From contig NC_081409.1 in NCBI RefSeq assembly GCF_030272615.1, positions 648,678,468 through 648,742,467 on the forward strand: a DNA stretch of 64,000 bases, written 5' to 3'. Shown in pieces: positions 44,173 to 55,365 of this stretch. This DNA is from Cryptomeria japonica. Lineage: Eukaryota > Streptophyta > Pinopsida > Cupressales > Cupressaceae. The notes beneath the pieces are model-generated. The model did not search any database. It was given only the letters and a program-made list of their open reading frames with translations, and was not told the DNA's origin. The position numbers were made by a program, and so were the translations under genes. The stretch's first letter is position 1. Each line of letters starts with the position of its first letter.

Positions 44173-44439
44173 AATACTAAACATTCCATGAAACAACATC
44201 CACTAAACTGCAACACAATTTGCAACATATCCAGAGGGCATCAAAGGCTTCTTGGACCATTCTAATAGACACACTTTATGCCAAAGACTGAAGATAACTA
44301 TCCAAAACAAAATGCCACAACCAACACCAAAAGTACTAAACTTAATCTGCAACACAAAGCATAACTGCAACAACCAAGAGCATATTTAGATAACCAAGTT
44401 TGACATCAATGACAACCACACAAGCTCATGCTTCCAACA

Positions 44440-44456
44440 ATCTCCTCCTTTGTCAT
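44440..44456 (-). promoter_or_regulatory. element G polypurine tract
   Basis: Minus strand reads GACAAAGGAGGAGAT directly before TGTTGGAAG at 44439. It is a variant of the AAAGGGGGAGAT tract of the other families. Confidence 0.75.
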
Positions 44457-44522
44457 TGATGGAAACACTTGAACAACTTGAACAAATCTGGAAAATCTCA
44501 CAACTCTCTCCCCCATACAACA

Positions 44523-44527
44523 AATCT
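44523..44527. repeat. target-site duplication AATCT (left) of element D
   Basis: AATCT recurs at 52383-52387, directly outside the D LTR ends. Confidence 0.9.
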
Positions 44528-45464
44528 TGTTGGTATTTGACTCTGAATTGGTTGGTTTCACTATGTTGTCATTGTTGGCAACATGGTATCTTGTTCTGGT
44601 TTAGTTGTGTATCGACAGGCACTTCACAGACATTTCACCGACACCAGCACCGACACCGGCAGGATGGAAGGATTTCTTTGGTTACTGGAAATGCAGGCCA
44701 ACATGGTTTAGAAAAAGGTTATCAGTATTGGAGCCGACATCTTTTGGATCCGGCATTGACAATTGTTTTTGATATTCCTGTATTTATGTTATCTAGATGA
44801 TATGTATATTGACATTGTAATTATCTTTATAAGTCAACATAAGGCATGATAAATTGTAAAGGGTACATAGGTCAGTTGGTTAGATCATTTTGATATACTA
44901 TGTGATTATTTAAATGGGAAGGAAATAATCAAGGAGATGCAAAATATCTGAGAGAGATTATGTATGTGAGGGTATTTTTGTAAAGGGGTGTTTTGGTAAA
45001 GGGTTTAGGGTTTCAGACTAGAATAGACAAAGCTTAACCAAAACTATATTCAGGCATATAAGATGCTATCTTAGCAGTTCATTCATTTCTCTGGATTGTA
45101 GTCTAGATTTATATGTAGTTAGTGAGGCTCCTTTTGTGATTGAGCAGTGTGTTCTAGGCTATAAGCCCTCTTGCAAGTGCAGGCCCCTATGTTTTGTAAT
45201 ATCTCTTCATATGGCCAGTGGATTGATATTGTTGGTCACAAATCTCACCGTGGTTTTTCCTCTTTGAGGTTTTCCACGTATAATTTTGTGTGTTATGATA
45301 TTCATTTATGTGATTAGCTTATTGGTTGCTTGACTACTTTCAATTCTATATGTACCGATATATCAATTGGTGTATGCATACTTTATTAAGGTTAAAATTG
45401 TTCATTCTTGTAGAACACTAATTCACCCCCCCTGCCCCCCTCTCAGTATTCTTGGATTCCAACA
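44528..45464 (+). repeat. element D 5' LTR
   Basis: 937 bp, TGTTGGTATTTGAC at 44528 to …GGATTCCAACA at 45464. The U5-like block reads 'gattgagcagtgtgttctag' then 'cttgcaagtgcagg' near 45170. Confidence 0.9.
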
Positions 45465-45478
45465 ATTAGTATCAAATC
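45465..45478 (+). promoter_or_regulatory. element D primer-binding site, degraded
   Basis: Reads attagtatcaaatcc where A2 has attggtatcagagct. Its position right after the LTR end identifies it; the changes are G-to-A. Confidence 0.75.
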
Positions 45479-45529
45479 CTTGTACCTCGGAGGAAGTTTA
45501 ACAGCTTGAGGAAGATCCTAAATCTAGAA

Positions 45530-46653
45530 TCCATGGATATGGGTTTGGAAAAGAATCTTGAGATGGCACTTGAAGATTATGACGCTGAAAGGATGAAGAA
45601 CTTAAAGCTACAAGATGAACTGAATTCTGCTAAGGAATTAATTCTTGTTCTACATGAGAGGCTATCATTTGTTCAAGCTAGGAGGAAGGGACTTTTGCAA
45701 AATCAGGATGATGAAGAGAAAGATGCACTTAAGGAACAATGTCAGAAGCTGAGTTAGGAGAACATGGTCATCTGAAATGAAATGCAAGATATAACTATGA
45801 GGATGTCTAAGGAGATTGAGGACCAGAAGAAAAAGGAAGAAAATCTTGTTGTATCTCTGAAGAACAAATTTGAAGAATGTGGTAGGTTGGTTCATGAAAA
45901 TGATATGTTGAGAATTGATTTAGTACAATCCCAGAGTAATGAACAAGAGCTTGAGAGACAAATGATAATTTTGAGAGATGATTTGACTATTGCAAGTGAG
46001 TATAGAGAAAAATTCAAGATTAGTTTAGCACAACTAGATGAGTTATTGAAGAGACAAAGGCAGAATGGAGATTCTAGTGGACTTGGATTTGAACAAGGAC
46101 AGAGTTCCAGTACTGCTAATGAAGATCAAAACCATAAGGCACTAGTAAGGTATTTCAATTCTTATAAATTTAATGGTAGATGCTTTGTTTGTAATAAATT
46201 TGGTCACATGGCTAGGAAATGTATAAATAGAGCAAATTAGAGCAATAATTTTGCTCTCGGTCAATGTTCTAAATGTAATAAGAATGGTCATAAAACAAAA
46301 GATTACAAAATGAATGTAAAATGTTATGCATGTGGAAAATTTGGACATATGGCTAATCAGTGTAGGTCAAGCAATTATACCAATTTTAGTGAAGCAATTC
46401 GAAAGAACAATGTTACATGTTATGCATGTAATGAGGTTGGACATATTGCTAAATTCTGTAGAAGCAAAAATCCACCGGTTGGTAATGGAGGACCAATGAG
46501 AAAGGAAAATAAAAGGTTAATGAAATCTGGCAAGCTCATACCCAAACATGGGTCAAGAAGACTGAAGAACAATCAGGAGATGGGAATGCATCGATTACTT
46601 ATCTGGTAGAGGAGGTTGCTCCTGCACTAGTAGGTAGCTCATCCGATAACTAA
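45530..46653 (+). pseudogene. D ORF1: coiled-coil, CCHC Gag-like protein
   Basis: From ATG 45530 (MDMGLEKNLEMALEDYDAER) to TAA 46651. A long coiled coil is followed by 'SSGLGFEQGQSSS' and knuckles CFVCNKFGHMARKC, CSKCNKNGHKTKDY (last Cys lost), CYACGKFGHMANQC and CYACNEVGHIAKFC. Stops near 45755 and 46238 and a frame change after 46550 break it. The motif order is identical to A1 and A2 although overall identity looks modest, so the protein plan is old and kept. It probably binds RNA as a nucleocapsid-like factor. Confidence 0.85.
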
Positions 46654-48671
46654 GGCAGATGCCTTAGGGGTAGGCAAAAATTCATGAAGATGTTGCATAT
46701 GCCCCGGGAAGAGGTTCTGAAAGATGTTCTTGACATTGGAGATTCTTATCTGGCATGAATATGCTTTGTTTGAGATCCGGTATCTTCCACCAGAAGTCAT
46801 TGATATCAATGAAAGATTAGTTTTTCTTGGAGGATAAAATTTTGAATCTACTTCATTTTTTATCACCTTGCATTTAGAGTGATTATTCAATGCAATCAGA
46901 TATCTTCTTGAGCGATTTCACAAATGATTGGAAGAGGTCTTTAGGGTTTTTCACTGACAACGATTCACAGGTATTAATCTTTAATCATGGAAGTGAGATC
47001 ATCATCTGTACCTATCTTTGTTGCAAATCCTACTGTAGTTGAGGTCAAGGACCATTCCAGGCCGATTTTCAAGCGATATTCGCATGTGGCTACCCTAGAC
47101 GATTCGGTTGGAGCTTTTTCCTGTCTCCTGGAAGGAGTTGTGTATGTTGAAGATGTAAGAGCCTACAGTCATTGTCATATTGAGGATTTTGGAATGTTTG
47201 ATATCAAGAGAATGTACATGAATGAGCCAATGGGAGATTTTGGAAAGATTAAACCTGAATACCAGCACATTGAGGATTTAGGGTTTATCGACATTCTGGA
47301 CATTCCAGAATGCAAAGATGAAATTGTTAGGTATGTTTTGAGAATAGTACATAGAGAGTTTATCTAGTTAGATAGACCATATAAGATTACAAAGGAGGAC
47401 ATCAGAGCAATCACCGGTTTACCACAAACTGAGCAACGTTTGGATAAGAAGGTTTCTAATGATCATGTCAACAAGATTACCAATGCAAATTTGGATAGGC
47501 GATCTATGAGAATTAGTACTATCACTGATATAGACATCAGATTCAGTAGCATGGTCATCGGTTACAAGGTAACTCAATCAAATTGACTAAATTCTATTTC
47601 TAGCTCCTTCATTTACGCAACTTACAAAATGATGAGAGAAAATGAGAAATTGGATCTATGTGTTTGGATGTTGGATGATTTGTTGATAAACCTAGGAAAG
47701 ATTAAAGGAGAAAAGAAAGGGACTTTCTAGTATGGTAAGCTAATTGTCTATTTAATGCTATTTTTCATCAATGAGACTCCTGGTTTTGGGAAGAGACAAT
47801 GGGCATTTGATATCCTAGTAGGGAGGCAACCGAAACAGTCTATTGCTACATTAGGTAGTCAAAGACATGACAAAGTATGCGGTTATTTTAAGGCATTCCA
47901 GAAGGCTATGAAATCTAGAGAAAGGATTCCTAAGAACATTATTGAGAAATACTCAACTGACATATGCTTCATGGTAAAGAAAGATGAAACACTCATGGAA
48001 GCAATCAAACCTCAAAAGATCTGGATTGAGTAGATGGGCTATGAAGTTGATACATAGATTTTAGATTCTTACACAAAGATGTTGATTGATTCACCTATTG
48101 ATGAAGCTGAGAAACTTTGTGGTACTGTTATGAAAAAAGACACAAGAGGTTAAAACTGAGTTCAATCGGAAGAAGAGAGAGAAGTAGGAAGGAAAGACAA
48201 GTAAATTTGTTGAAAAGGTTTCACAAGACATCAAAGCATTGATTGATGTTGTCTCGAAGAAAGGATTTAAGAGAAAAGAACTAGAAGTATTCATTGAGCC
48301 TATTGTAGCAGAGTCTACATTTGAAGATGACACACCCTTGACATTCAAAAGGGTAATAAGGAAGAAAACAAAAGAAACCAAGGTAGAGGCTAAAAAACAA
48401 CCGGTTAGGAAAGTTACATTCAAGTTACTGGCATGAAAGAAAACACCAAAAATAACACCTTCAGCCCCATCCAAACCTGGAAGGAGAAAGAAGAAGGATT
48501 ACTTTGATCTGGCAATTGAATCTGGTAATGTAACTATCATTCCACCAAAGACTTGTGCAGAGTTAGTTGATGATATTACTAAGGATGGTATGTTAAAGAA
48601 TGTACAATTTTATTATGAACATTTAGAGGATGATGAACAAAGAGAGGTAGAGGAAGCAGTATTGTTATATT

Positions 48672-48676
48672 TGGAT
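48672..48676. repeat. target-site duplication TGGAT (left) of solo LTR B3
   Basis: TGGAT recurs at 49774-49778. Confidence 0.9.
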
Positions 48677-49773
48677 TGTTGGTATTATGGATGAATTTGT
48701 CATGTGTTGCATTGGTTTTGTCATTGATGTTAACACTTGTCTACTTGGAGGTTTACATTATGTTCATCGGTATGGTTAGTGACTTATGTAAAGTCACTAG
48801 TATGTGTTCACCAACAAGTCATATTGTTCACCGACAACGATGATGACTTGGTATCATCTAGAGATCATTTGGTTATGTTGAAGACATGGATTGGAAGTTC
48901 AGTTTTGGTGTTTTGCTTATTGGTCTAATCGGGTTGACAGATTTGCCTTTACTAGTAGATAAGTCTAGGTTATGGACCGGTAATTTAGATTAGCACGACA
49001 CGTTATGGAGATTGTTTATTGATTGGATATTATGGTAAATGTATTGAGCCGACATGTTGTATCGCATCAAGACTTATTTGTAAATGATTTAAATGTAATA
49101 TCTTAAGTGAGCTGACCTATTCATTTGGTCTTAGGTTTTGTATAAATGATTGTAAGATCTTATTGAAGATAGGGATATGGTTATGGTATGAGTGTATTCG
49201 AATATTAAAGGGAGAAAATAAGCAGATCCTTGTGTGAATCACGTAGACATTATTTGAAGGTTGAAGGAAGGTTATGAAGGTGTTTTGACACTCATGTTCA
49301 AAGCTTAACCACTACTGAATCCAGCATTGGAGATGCTATTTTGAGCAGTACATTATCATTGGATTTAACCATCCAATTGTGTAATTAGTGTGAATCCTGT
49401 TTGGTGATTGAGTAGTGAACTCTAGGCAGTTGGCCTTTTTGCATGTGCAAACCCCATTTGTATACACATACTATCTGAAGTAGTATCATCTTATTGTGGG
49501 CAAGGTTTCCCACCGTGTTTTTTCCCTTACTAGGTTTCCACATCAAAATCTCTATGTTATGTGTTATGGATGTTGTTTTTGTTTCTATTTCATGCATTAA
49601 GTTAAACTGGTACTGCTATAACTATTAATCTATTTTACCGACACTTAAAATTGGTATTATCGGTATTTAAGTTTAAGTTGGAATAATTATCATTTGGTTT
49701 ACAATTTATTGTCAACTGATTCACAACTAATTCACACCCCCGCCCTCTTAGTTGTCCTTTGCGGGACCTAACA
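48677..49773 (+). repeat. solo LTR B3 inside D ORF2
   Basis: TGTTGGTATTATGG at 48677 to …GGGACCTAACA at 49773, 1,097 bp, TSD TGGAT on both sides. Removing it together with one TSD copy joins the two halves of D ORF2. It is the third solo B LTR in the window, all in plus orientation. Confidence 0.92.
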
Positions 49774-49778
49774 TGGAT
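49774..49778. repeat. target-site duplication TGGAT (right) of solo LTR B3
   Basis: Partner of 48672-48676. Confidence 0.9.
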
Positions 49779-51440
49779 ATATATAAGAAAGCCTTGATAG
49801 AAATTGAAAACCAAATATCGGCTGAATTGTATGATATATTAGATGCTAGGAGACTCTTAGCAATGCAAGAGGACAAGCATATTAATATACAAGATTTGTT
49901 CTATTGCTCTAGAAGAGATGGATAAGACACTTGAGGTTGTAGATAGGAAAATCTTTAATGGCAAACATAGAATAATCAGTCTTATGTAGGAAGGGTAAAT
50001 GAGATAATCAAGGAGACCCACAAGGCATGGGATAAGTTATTTGAAGAGAACCATGGTTTTTATACTTCACTAGAATCTAAGAAAGATACTACAAACATCC
50101 CAGTTGAAGGGAAAGGAAAGGGTATTATGGGTACTTCACCCTCAATTTTGAAAAACATTAAGATAGTGGAAATTAAACCCCTAGAAGATACAAATGTACA
50201 GGCAAATGTTAAGATACCGACAAATACAGAGAGTGTAAAGATTGATAATGTACAGATTGAGGTTACAATTCCTAGGGAGGAACTGATAGTTACTGAGATT
50301 GCACCAAGTGGCAAAGCCACCGTTGCAAGTGAGGAAACTATAAAGGATAAATCATTAGAGGAGAAGAAAAGGGAATCTAGCAGGGAACTGGTAGTGAGTC
50401 CATCATTGTTGTCAATTGACACCTTGCAAGTTGAAAAGAAAAACATAACTAAGATGAGTTCTACTGAACTCGTGATGATGGTTGTACAGAAAATGATGGA
50501 GGGATCTATGGATAAAGGGATTATTGATCAGTCTATCACTATTTTGCATAGACTAGTCCCAGAGTGCAAGTTTGACAGATAAGCGAGCCCATCTAACAAG
50601 CACTAGAGAGGTCCACACAAGAAAAAAGAGCTACATTTGATCAAGTGATTGAGTCTAAGAGGAAGAAGATTAATGAAAAGTTGAAATTGATAGACAATTT
50701 TTTTAAGGAGTGTAAAATATTTACAGAGTATGTTGTAACATAGATATTCTTGCATTTAATTTGGATAAGAATATTGAGGAATCTTAGGAGAAAATTGCAA
50801 GTATAGCCAGTTCTTTTGATGGATTGACTTCATTGACTACATCCATTGATGGTCGGATTTTGGTTTTGGAAGCCCAAATTTTTTATCTTGAGAAATAAAA
50901 ATACAAAATTATAAGAAGAGACAAAAGTATTAGAGGTTTGGTGAGTCCCCAATTGGAATATTCACTCAGTGTACATAAGGAGTGTATAGATCTGGTTGGT
51001 AAGCCCACACCGACAGAGTTAAATGAGAAAGAAGTCATTTGCCCATATGCTAAATGGACTTGTATCTATTTCTGATACTTTCAAGTCTGGTTGGGATACT
51101 TACCTTGAGCTAGTGGAGAAGGCATATATGGATATTTTCAAATATATTAAGCTCTGGTAAGGTATTTTTGAGATATTCATTGTACAGTCTTTTCATTCTT
51201 CATCCCAGTTTTAGATTTTTGGTAATTTTTTTGGAAATTTTGATGGCATTGATGTCAAAGGGGGACTGATATAGATGTGAAAAAGAAAAAGGGATTTATA
51301 TACATTAGGGGGAGATATGGAACTATGGAAGTATGTAGTATTTTGTATTGATGAATATTTAGCTCAGGGGGAGCATGTTCAGGATGAAACCGATAGATGA
51401 AACCATGATCATTTTTCACATGAGTGTTGCCATCAATGCC

Positions 51441-51452
51441 AAAGGGGGAGAT
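51441..51452 (+). promoter_or_regulatory. element D polypurine tract
   Basis: AAAGGGGGAGAT directly before the 3' LTR. Secondary motifs lie upstream: 'gatgtcaaagggggactgat' at about 51250 and 'agctcagggggagcatg' at about 51361. Confidence 0.9.
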
Positions 51453-52382
51453 TATTGACATTTGACACTCAATTGGTTGGTTTCACTATGTTGTCATTGA
51501 TGGTAACATGGTATCTTGTTCCGACTTCATGTTTTGGTTCAGTTGTGTATCGACAGGCACTTCACAGACACTTCACCGGCACTGATAGGATGGAAGGATT
51601 TCTTTGTTTCCGATAATGCAGGCCAACATGGTTTAGAATAAGGTTATCAATATTGGAGGCTGACATATTTTGGATCTAGCATCAACAATTGTTTTTGATA
51701 TTCATGTATTTATGTTATCTAGCCGACATGTATATTGATATTGTAATTATCTTTGTAAGCCGACATAAGACATGATAAATTGTAAAGGGTATATAGGTCA
51801 GTTGGTTAGATAATTTTGATATACGATGTGGATGTGTAATTGGGAAGGAAATAATAAAGGAGATGTGAAATATCTGAGAGAGATTATGTATGTGAGGATA
51901 TTTTTGTAAAGGGGTATTTCGGTAAAGGGTTTAGGGTTTCAGACCAGAACAAATAGAGCTTAACCAAAACTGTATTCAGACATAGAAGATGCTATCTTAG
52001 TAGTACATTCATTTCTTTGGATTGTAGTCTGGATTTATATGTAGTTAGTGAGGCTCCTTTTGTGATTAAGCAATGTGCTCTAGGCTGTAAGCCTTCCTGC
52101 AAGTGCAGGCCCCTATATTTTGTAATATCTCTTCATTTGGCCAGTGGATTGATATTGTGGGTCATAAATCTCATTGTGGTTTTTCCTCTTTGAGGTTTTC
52201 CACTTATAATTCTTTGTGTTATGGTATTCATTTATGTGATTGGCTTATTGGTTGCTTCGCTTTTTTCAATTCTATATGTACTGGTATATCGGTTGGTGTA
52301 TGCATGCTTTATTAAGATTAAAATTGTTCATTCTGGTAGAACACCGGTTCACGCCCCCTCTCAGTGTTCTTGGATTCCAACA
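51453..52382 (+). repeat. element D 3' LTR
   Basis: 930 bp. The first bases are tattgacatttgac, changed from the TGTTGGTATTTGAC of the 5' LTR by G-to-A transitions. It ends …GGATTCCAACA at 52382. The palindrome cctgcaagtgcagg is at 52096-52109. Confidence 0.9.
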
Positions 52383-52387
52383 AATCT
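52383..52387. repeat. target-site duplication AATCT (right) of element D
   Basis: Partner of 44523-44527. Confidence 0.9.
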
Positions 52388-52559
52388 CTCCAACAATCTC
52401 GAAACAATTGTTTGCCCCTTTGATAATAGTGACAAAAGGCACTGCATAACATACAAACCAACACACATCACTGCCCACCTAAGAGAAACAATAGCATGAA
52501 TCAAAGAGATAAAGGATAAGTGTTGAATCTCCCCCTAGACAAATTCACCACTGAAATGT

Positions 52560-53830
52560 ATCTAGTTAAAAAAAGGAGGGGAAATAACCCCAAGTTTCTC
52601 CTTGAGATACTCAAAAGTATCCTTTGTTGATTCCTTAGTAAAGATGTCTATTACCTATTCATTTGTATAAATGTATTCCAATCTAAATTCTTTCTCTACA
52701 ACCTTCTCTCTTAAGAATTGATAACATATTGATATATGTTTTTCTTGAATGCATAAGTGGATTCTTTGAAATATTTATAGTGTCGATATTATCACACAAA
52801 ATAGGAATGCTTTATCGTATATCACTCTGATATCCTTAAGAGTCTGCTTCATCCACATATCTTGAGTACAACAAGATTCTATTGCAATGTATTCAGCTTC
52901 TATGGTAGATAATGACATAGATTCTTGCTTCTTACTTATCCATGAAACCAATCTATTGCCAAAAAAAATGCACCGCCATTGGTACTTTTCCTATCATCAA
53001 TGCTTTTGGCCCAATCAATATCTATATATTCTTTCAACATGAGATATTCATTCTTCTTATACCATAGACCAAAATCTTGAGTTCCTTTCAGATACCTAAA
53101 AATCCTCTTCACTTCTTGGTCATGAGTTTTCTTCGGACTAGCCTAAAATATCATAGCTAAACATACATCTTGCATAATATCTAGTCTAGAGGAAATAAGA
53201 TATAATAGTCCTCCAATCATATATTTTTACTTCTTGTGATCAACATTTGAAGATCTATCATCTTTGCCTAATTGCAACTAGCAACTAAAGGGGTAGTAGA
53301 AGGTTTACAATTCTGTATATCAAACTTCTTTAACCTTTTTTTACATATTTAGCATGAGAAATAAAGATTCCATTGTTCAACTGAGTAACTTGTAGACCAA
53401 GAAAGAATGTAATCTCTCCAAACATAGACATCTCAAATTACTTCTACATCTCTTTTACAAATCATTCGCACAAATCATCATTTTCTCCAAAGATAATATC
53501 ATCAACATAAACAACAACAATAAATAACTTATTCCTTTCAACCTTAAAATAAATATTACTATTTGTAATACTTTTCTAAAGTTTTACTGTAACAAATATC
53601 TATCCAATCTAGCATACCATGCTCTAGGTGCTTGTTTGAGTCCATACAATGCCTTCTTTAACCTGCAAACCATGCCCGAATTCTTTGACAATATAAATCC
53701 ATCTTGTTTCTCAATGTATACTTCTTCCAATTTTCCATTCAGAAATGTTGACTTAACATCCTTATATATTCCATCCTAACTACTGGAGAAAATGTTTCCT
53801 CAAAGTTAGTCCCTTCTTCTTGAGAATAGC
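52560..53830 (-). pseudogene. element G RNase H and reverse transcriptase, heavily decayed
   Basis: Minus-strand fragments in order from right to left: a piece like 'EEGTNFEETFSPV' (about 53820), '[19 protein letters not shown]' (about 53670-53610), a YVDDIIFG-type catalytic box (about 53515-53490), RT tail pieces, RNase H pieces near 52950-53000, and an end resembling 'IFTKESTKDTFEYLKEKLG' (about 52640-52585). Many stops and frame changes; no frame exceeds 60 codons. The family is Ty1/Copia. Confidence 0.78.
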
Positions 53831-53836
53831 TATATA

Positions 53837-54605
53837 TGGTGAAAATGGATAACAATAATAACGATATTGAAAGGCTAAATGAATTCAACCACGACACCCT
53901 AGCCTAACAACAACAAAGATCCACCATAACATATGAAGATTACCTAAGACAATGCAAATCAAATGAAATCACAAAGATTATACCATCACATGTCCAATAG
54001 GGTTTGGATCTCCATTCTTCCTATCTCCATTGATCTTGCTTGATATATTTGCTCTCAGATTTTATGTGTGCACAAGAGCTCAATAAAGAATAGAATGTGG
54101 TTGCAAGTAGGTTCGCCTATGTTCAAAAGCGTAGTGTAGTCAAGTAGTCAACGGGGGGTTTGATAATGAAGGAAGCATCTCCTTATATATAAGACACTAT
54201 ATGAAATGGAGGGATAAGATTGAGAGGTGTAAAAGGAGGTCGGCTATGATTAGAGGGTAGGTAAAAGAAATAATAAAATAATGAAAGGGGTAGGTAGTGT
54301 ATAAATTAAGAGATGAATGACATGTGTCATGGGTAGAAAATGTTAATGAATTAATTAAATAAATAAAGATTCATTTAATTAATAGGAGTGAGATCAATTA
54401 AATAAATAAGATATTTATTTAATTTAGGAAAAGGATAATTTAAATAAATAAATGTATTTATTTAAATGAGAAATAAGGTTAGAAGAGGATAAATGAATTA
54501 ATTAAATAAATAGGGATTTATTCAATAAATAGAAGAATTAGGCTTAGATAATTAAATAAATAAAGATATTTATTTAATTAGACATGACAATTTTAGGTGT
54601 CTACA
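53837..54605 (-). repeat. gypsy-type LTR H (3' LTR or solo)
   Basis: On the minus strand it begins TGTAGACACCTAAAATTGTC at 54605. The left end is placed at TGGTGAAAATGG (53837). A purine tract lies next to its start. AT-rich palindromes fill 54340-54590. No matching TSD was found (ATATA against TTTTT), so one border may be wrong or the element is truncated. Confidence 0.6.
54340..54590. repeat. AT-rich palindromic blocks in LTR H
   Basis: Repeated 'attaaataaata' followed within about 10-20 bp by its complement 'tatttatttaat', e.g. at 54393-54422, 54438-54463 and 54550-54580. Each could fold into a hairpin. Confidence 0.65.
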
Positions 54606-54618
54606 TTTTTCCCCTCTT
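54606..54618 (-). promoter_or_regulatory. polypurine tract next to LTR H
   Basis: Minus strand AAAGAGGGGAAAAA directly before TGTAGACACC. This suggests that H is a 3' LTR with a short interior remnant to the right (to about 54830). Confidence 0.55.
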
Positions 54619-54836
54619 TGAGACAATGCAGCTTGTCGCGTTGTTTCAAAGAAGATAATATGAACTGATACAAAGTTGCCCCAAGATGGGAATGATATGC
54701 CCCCTCGAGAGATTGGATGAAAATGTCTGGAAAGATCACAAACAATCTCTCGATAAGAAAGAAAGGCTAGAAAGGACTGACCGGATAGAGTGACAGAGTC
54801 ACGGGATAAAGAAGACTGACTTGGGCTAGGGTAGTC

Positions 54837-54845
54837 TATAAAATA
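54837..54845 (+). promoter_or_regulatory. TATA box upstream of a short exon
   Basis: TATAAAATA about 98 bp before the ATG at 54935. The spacing suits a Pol II core promoter with a 60-70-base 5' UTR. Confidence 0.45.
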
Positions 54846-54934
54846 GACCACGAGGGGAAAACATCCTCATTGTCATCCACACATCCAAGAGATCAAAGTG
54901 CAGAGAGAGAATAGAGTAGCAACAGTTAGCAGCG

Positions 54935-55000
54935 ATGGCTTTGGTTCACAGATTCGACCGCGTTCGTCGATTTCAGAGGCCAACAGATGTAGGAGAGTTG
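54935..55000 (+). pseudogene. candidate first exon, possibly of a plant-mobile-domain-type gene
   Basis: ATG at 54935 opens 22 codons, M-A-L-V-H-R-F-D-R-V-R-R then F-Q-R-P-T-D-V-G-E-L, ending exactly at a GTAAGT splice donor (55001). Codons are relatively CpG-rich compared with the surrounding repeats. The start recalls plant mobile domain (MAIN-like) proteins, but this is an impression and I cannot confirm it. No second exon is seen before the CACTA end at 55366, so the gene appears cut or is only a fragment. Confidence 0.35.
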
Positions 55001-55141
55001 GTAAGTACCACAAAACCTCCTTGTACTTTGATGCATTTATTGTTGTCATTAATGCATGCTAGGTAGTGTAATAAATGCACGTTTATGTCAGGAAAGCGCA
55101 TTTGTGTCCAAAAATGTGAATTTGTGTCTTCTAGGTCAAAT

Positions 55142-55325
55142 CGACAGTTCTGTGATGAACATATGCTGTCGATTGGATAAGCTGCTGAGAGGATACACTC
55201 AAGTAGGTCCTCTAGGGAAAACTAGGATAGCAAATAGGGCTAGGATTGACAATTCTATGATAGAACATATGTTGCCAATTAGGAAACTACTCAAGAGGAT
55301 TCACTCAAGCATAGGCCCTAGGATA
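55142..55325 (+). repeat. tandem duplication, unit about 106 bp
   Basis: The block 'gacagttctgtgatgaacat' with 'gagaggatacactcaag' and 'ggtcctctaggg' (from 55142) recurs diverged from 55248 ('gacaattctatgatagaaca', 'aagaggattcactcaag', 'aggccctagg'). Confidence 0.7.
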
Positions 55326-55365
55326 AGATAGATCAAGGCACTTTGTGATGAACAATGAGTACCAA

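Larger units (their letters stand above)
36355..44439 (-). repeat. Copia element G 3' LTR, split by element A2
   Basis: The right edge is firm: …CTTCCAACA at 44439 followed by a purine tract. On the plus strand the LTR covers about 36355-37508 and 44173-44439, roughly 1.4 kb. Blocks such as 'gtggaaaatccaaacaagga' (36551) and 'aggctcactgctaaggag' (36630) sit where equivalent LTR blocks lie in A, C and F. The left border is uncertain because the terminal dinucleotide is not clear. Confidence 0.55.
46987..51160 (+). pseudogene. D ORF2: large conserved protein, split by solo LTR B3
   Basis: Starts at ATG 46987 (MEVRSSSVPIFVANPTVVEV). It runs to 48676, is interrupted by B3, and resumes at 49779 to the TAA at 51158, about 1,020 codons. 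At the codon where A1 and A2 have TGA it has a sense codon (VKDHSRPIFK). The N-terminal region matches A1/A2: 'LEGVVYVEDVRAYSHCHIED', 'KITKEDIRAITGLPQTEQR' and 'LCVWMLDDLLINLGKIKGEK'. The basic middle (VRKVTFKLLA and nearby lysine runs) and an acidic/Val-Thr-rich linker follow. Several stops lie between 47365 and 48186. No enzyme motif is visible. Confidence 0.82.
44528..52382 (+). mobile_element. non-autonomous LTR retrotransposon D, A-related, holding solo LTR B3
   Basis: Plus strand, 7.86 kb including the 1.1-kb solo LTR B3, TSD AATCT. LTRs are 44528-45464 and 51453-52382. The primer site is degraded and the PPT intact. It has the same two-ORF plan as A1 and A2, but ORF sequences and LTRs are clearly more diverged, so it is a separate subfamily. 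No pol motif is present. It lies inside element G. Confidence 0.9.
44440..53836 (-). mobile_element. Copia element G, 3' half, split by element D
   Basis: Element G continues after D at 52388 with a decayed RNase H and RT on the minus strand (to about 53830). Integrase, protease, gag and 5' LTR are not present in the window; LTR H begins where RT ends. Its 3' LTR is 36355-44439. Confidence 0.7.

Noticed and set aside
44450-44800. 116-codon plus frame at the G/D junction
   Set aside because: It crosses the D insertion edge, so it is accidental.
53837-54605. LTR H as a clean solo LTR
   Set aside because: No matching 5-bp flank was found, and a purine tract abuts its start, so I list it as a 3' LTR or solo LTR with uncertain borders.
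54570-54851. 93-codon minus frame over the LTR H edge
   Set aside because: It spans the PPT and LTR start and shows no known domain.
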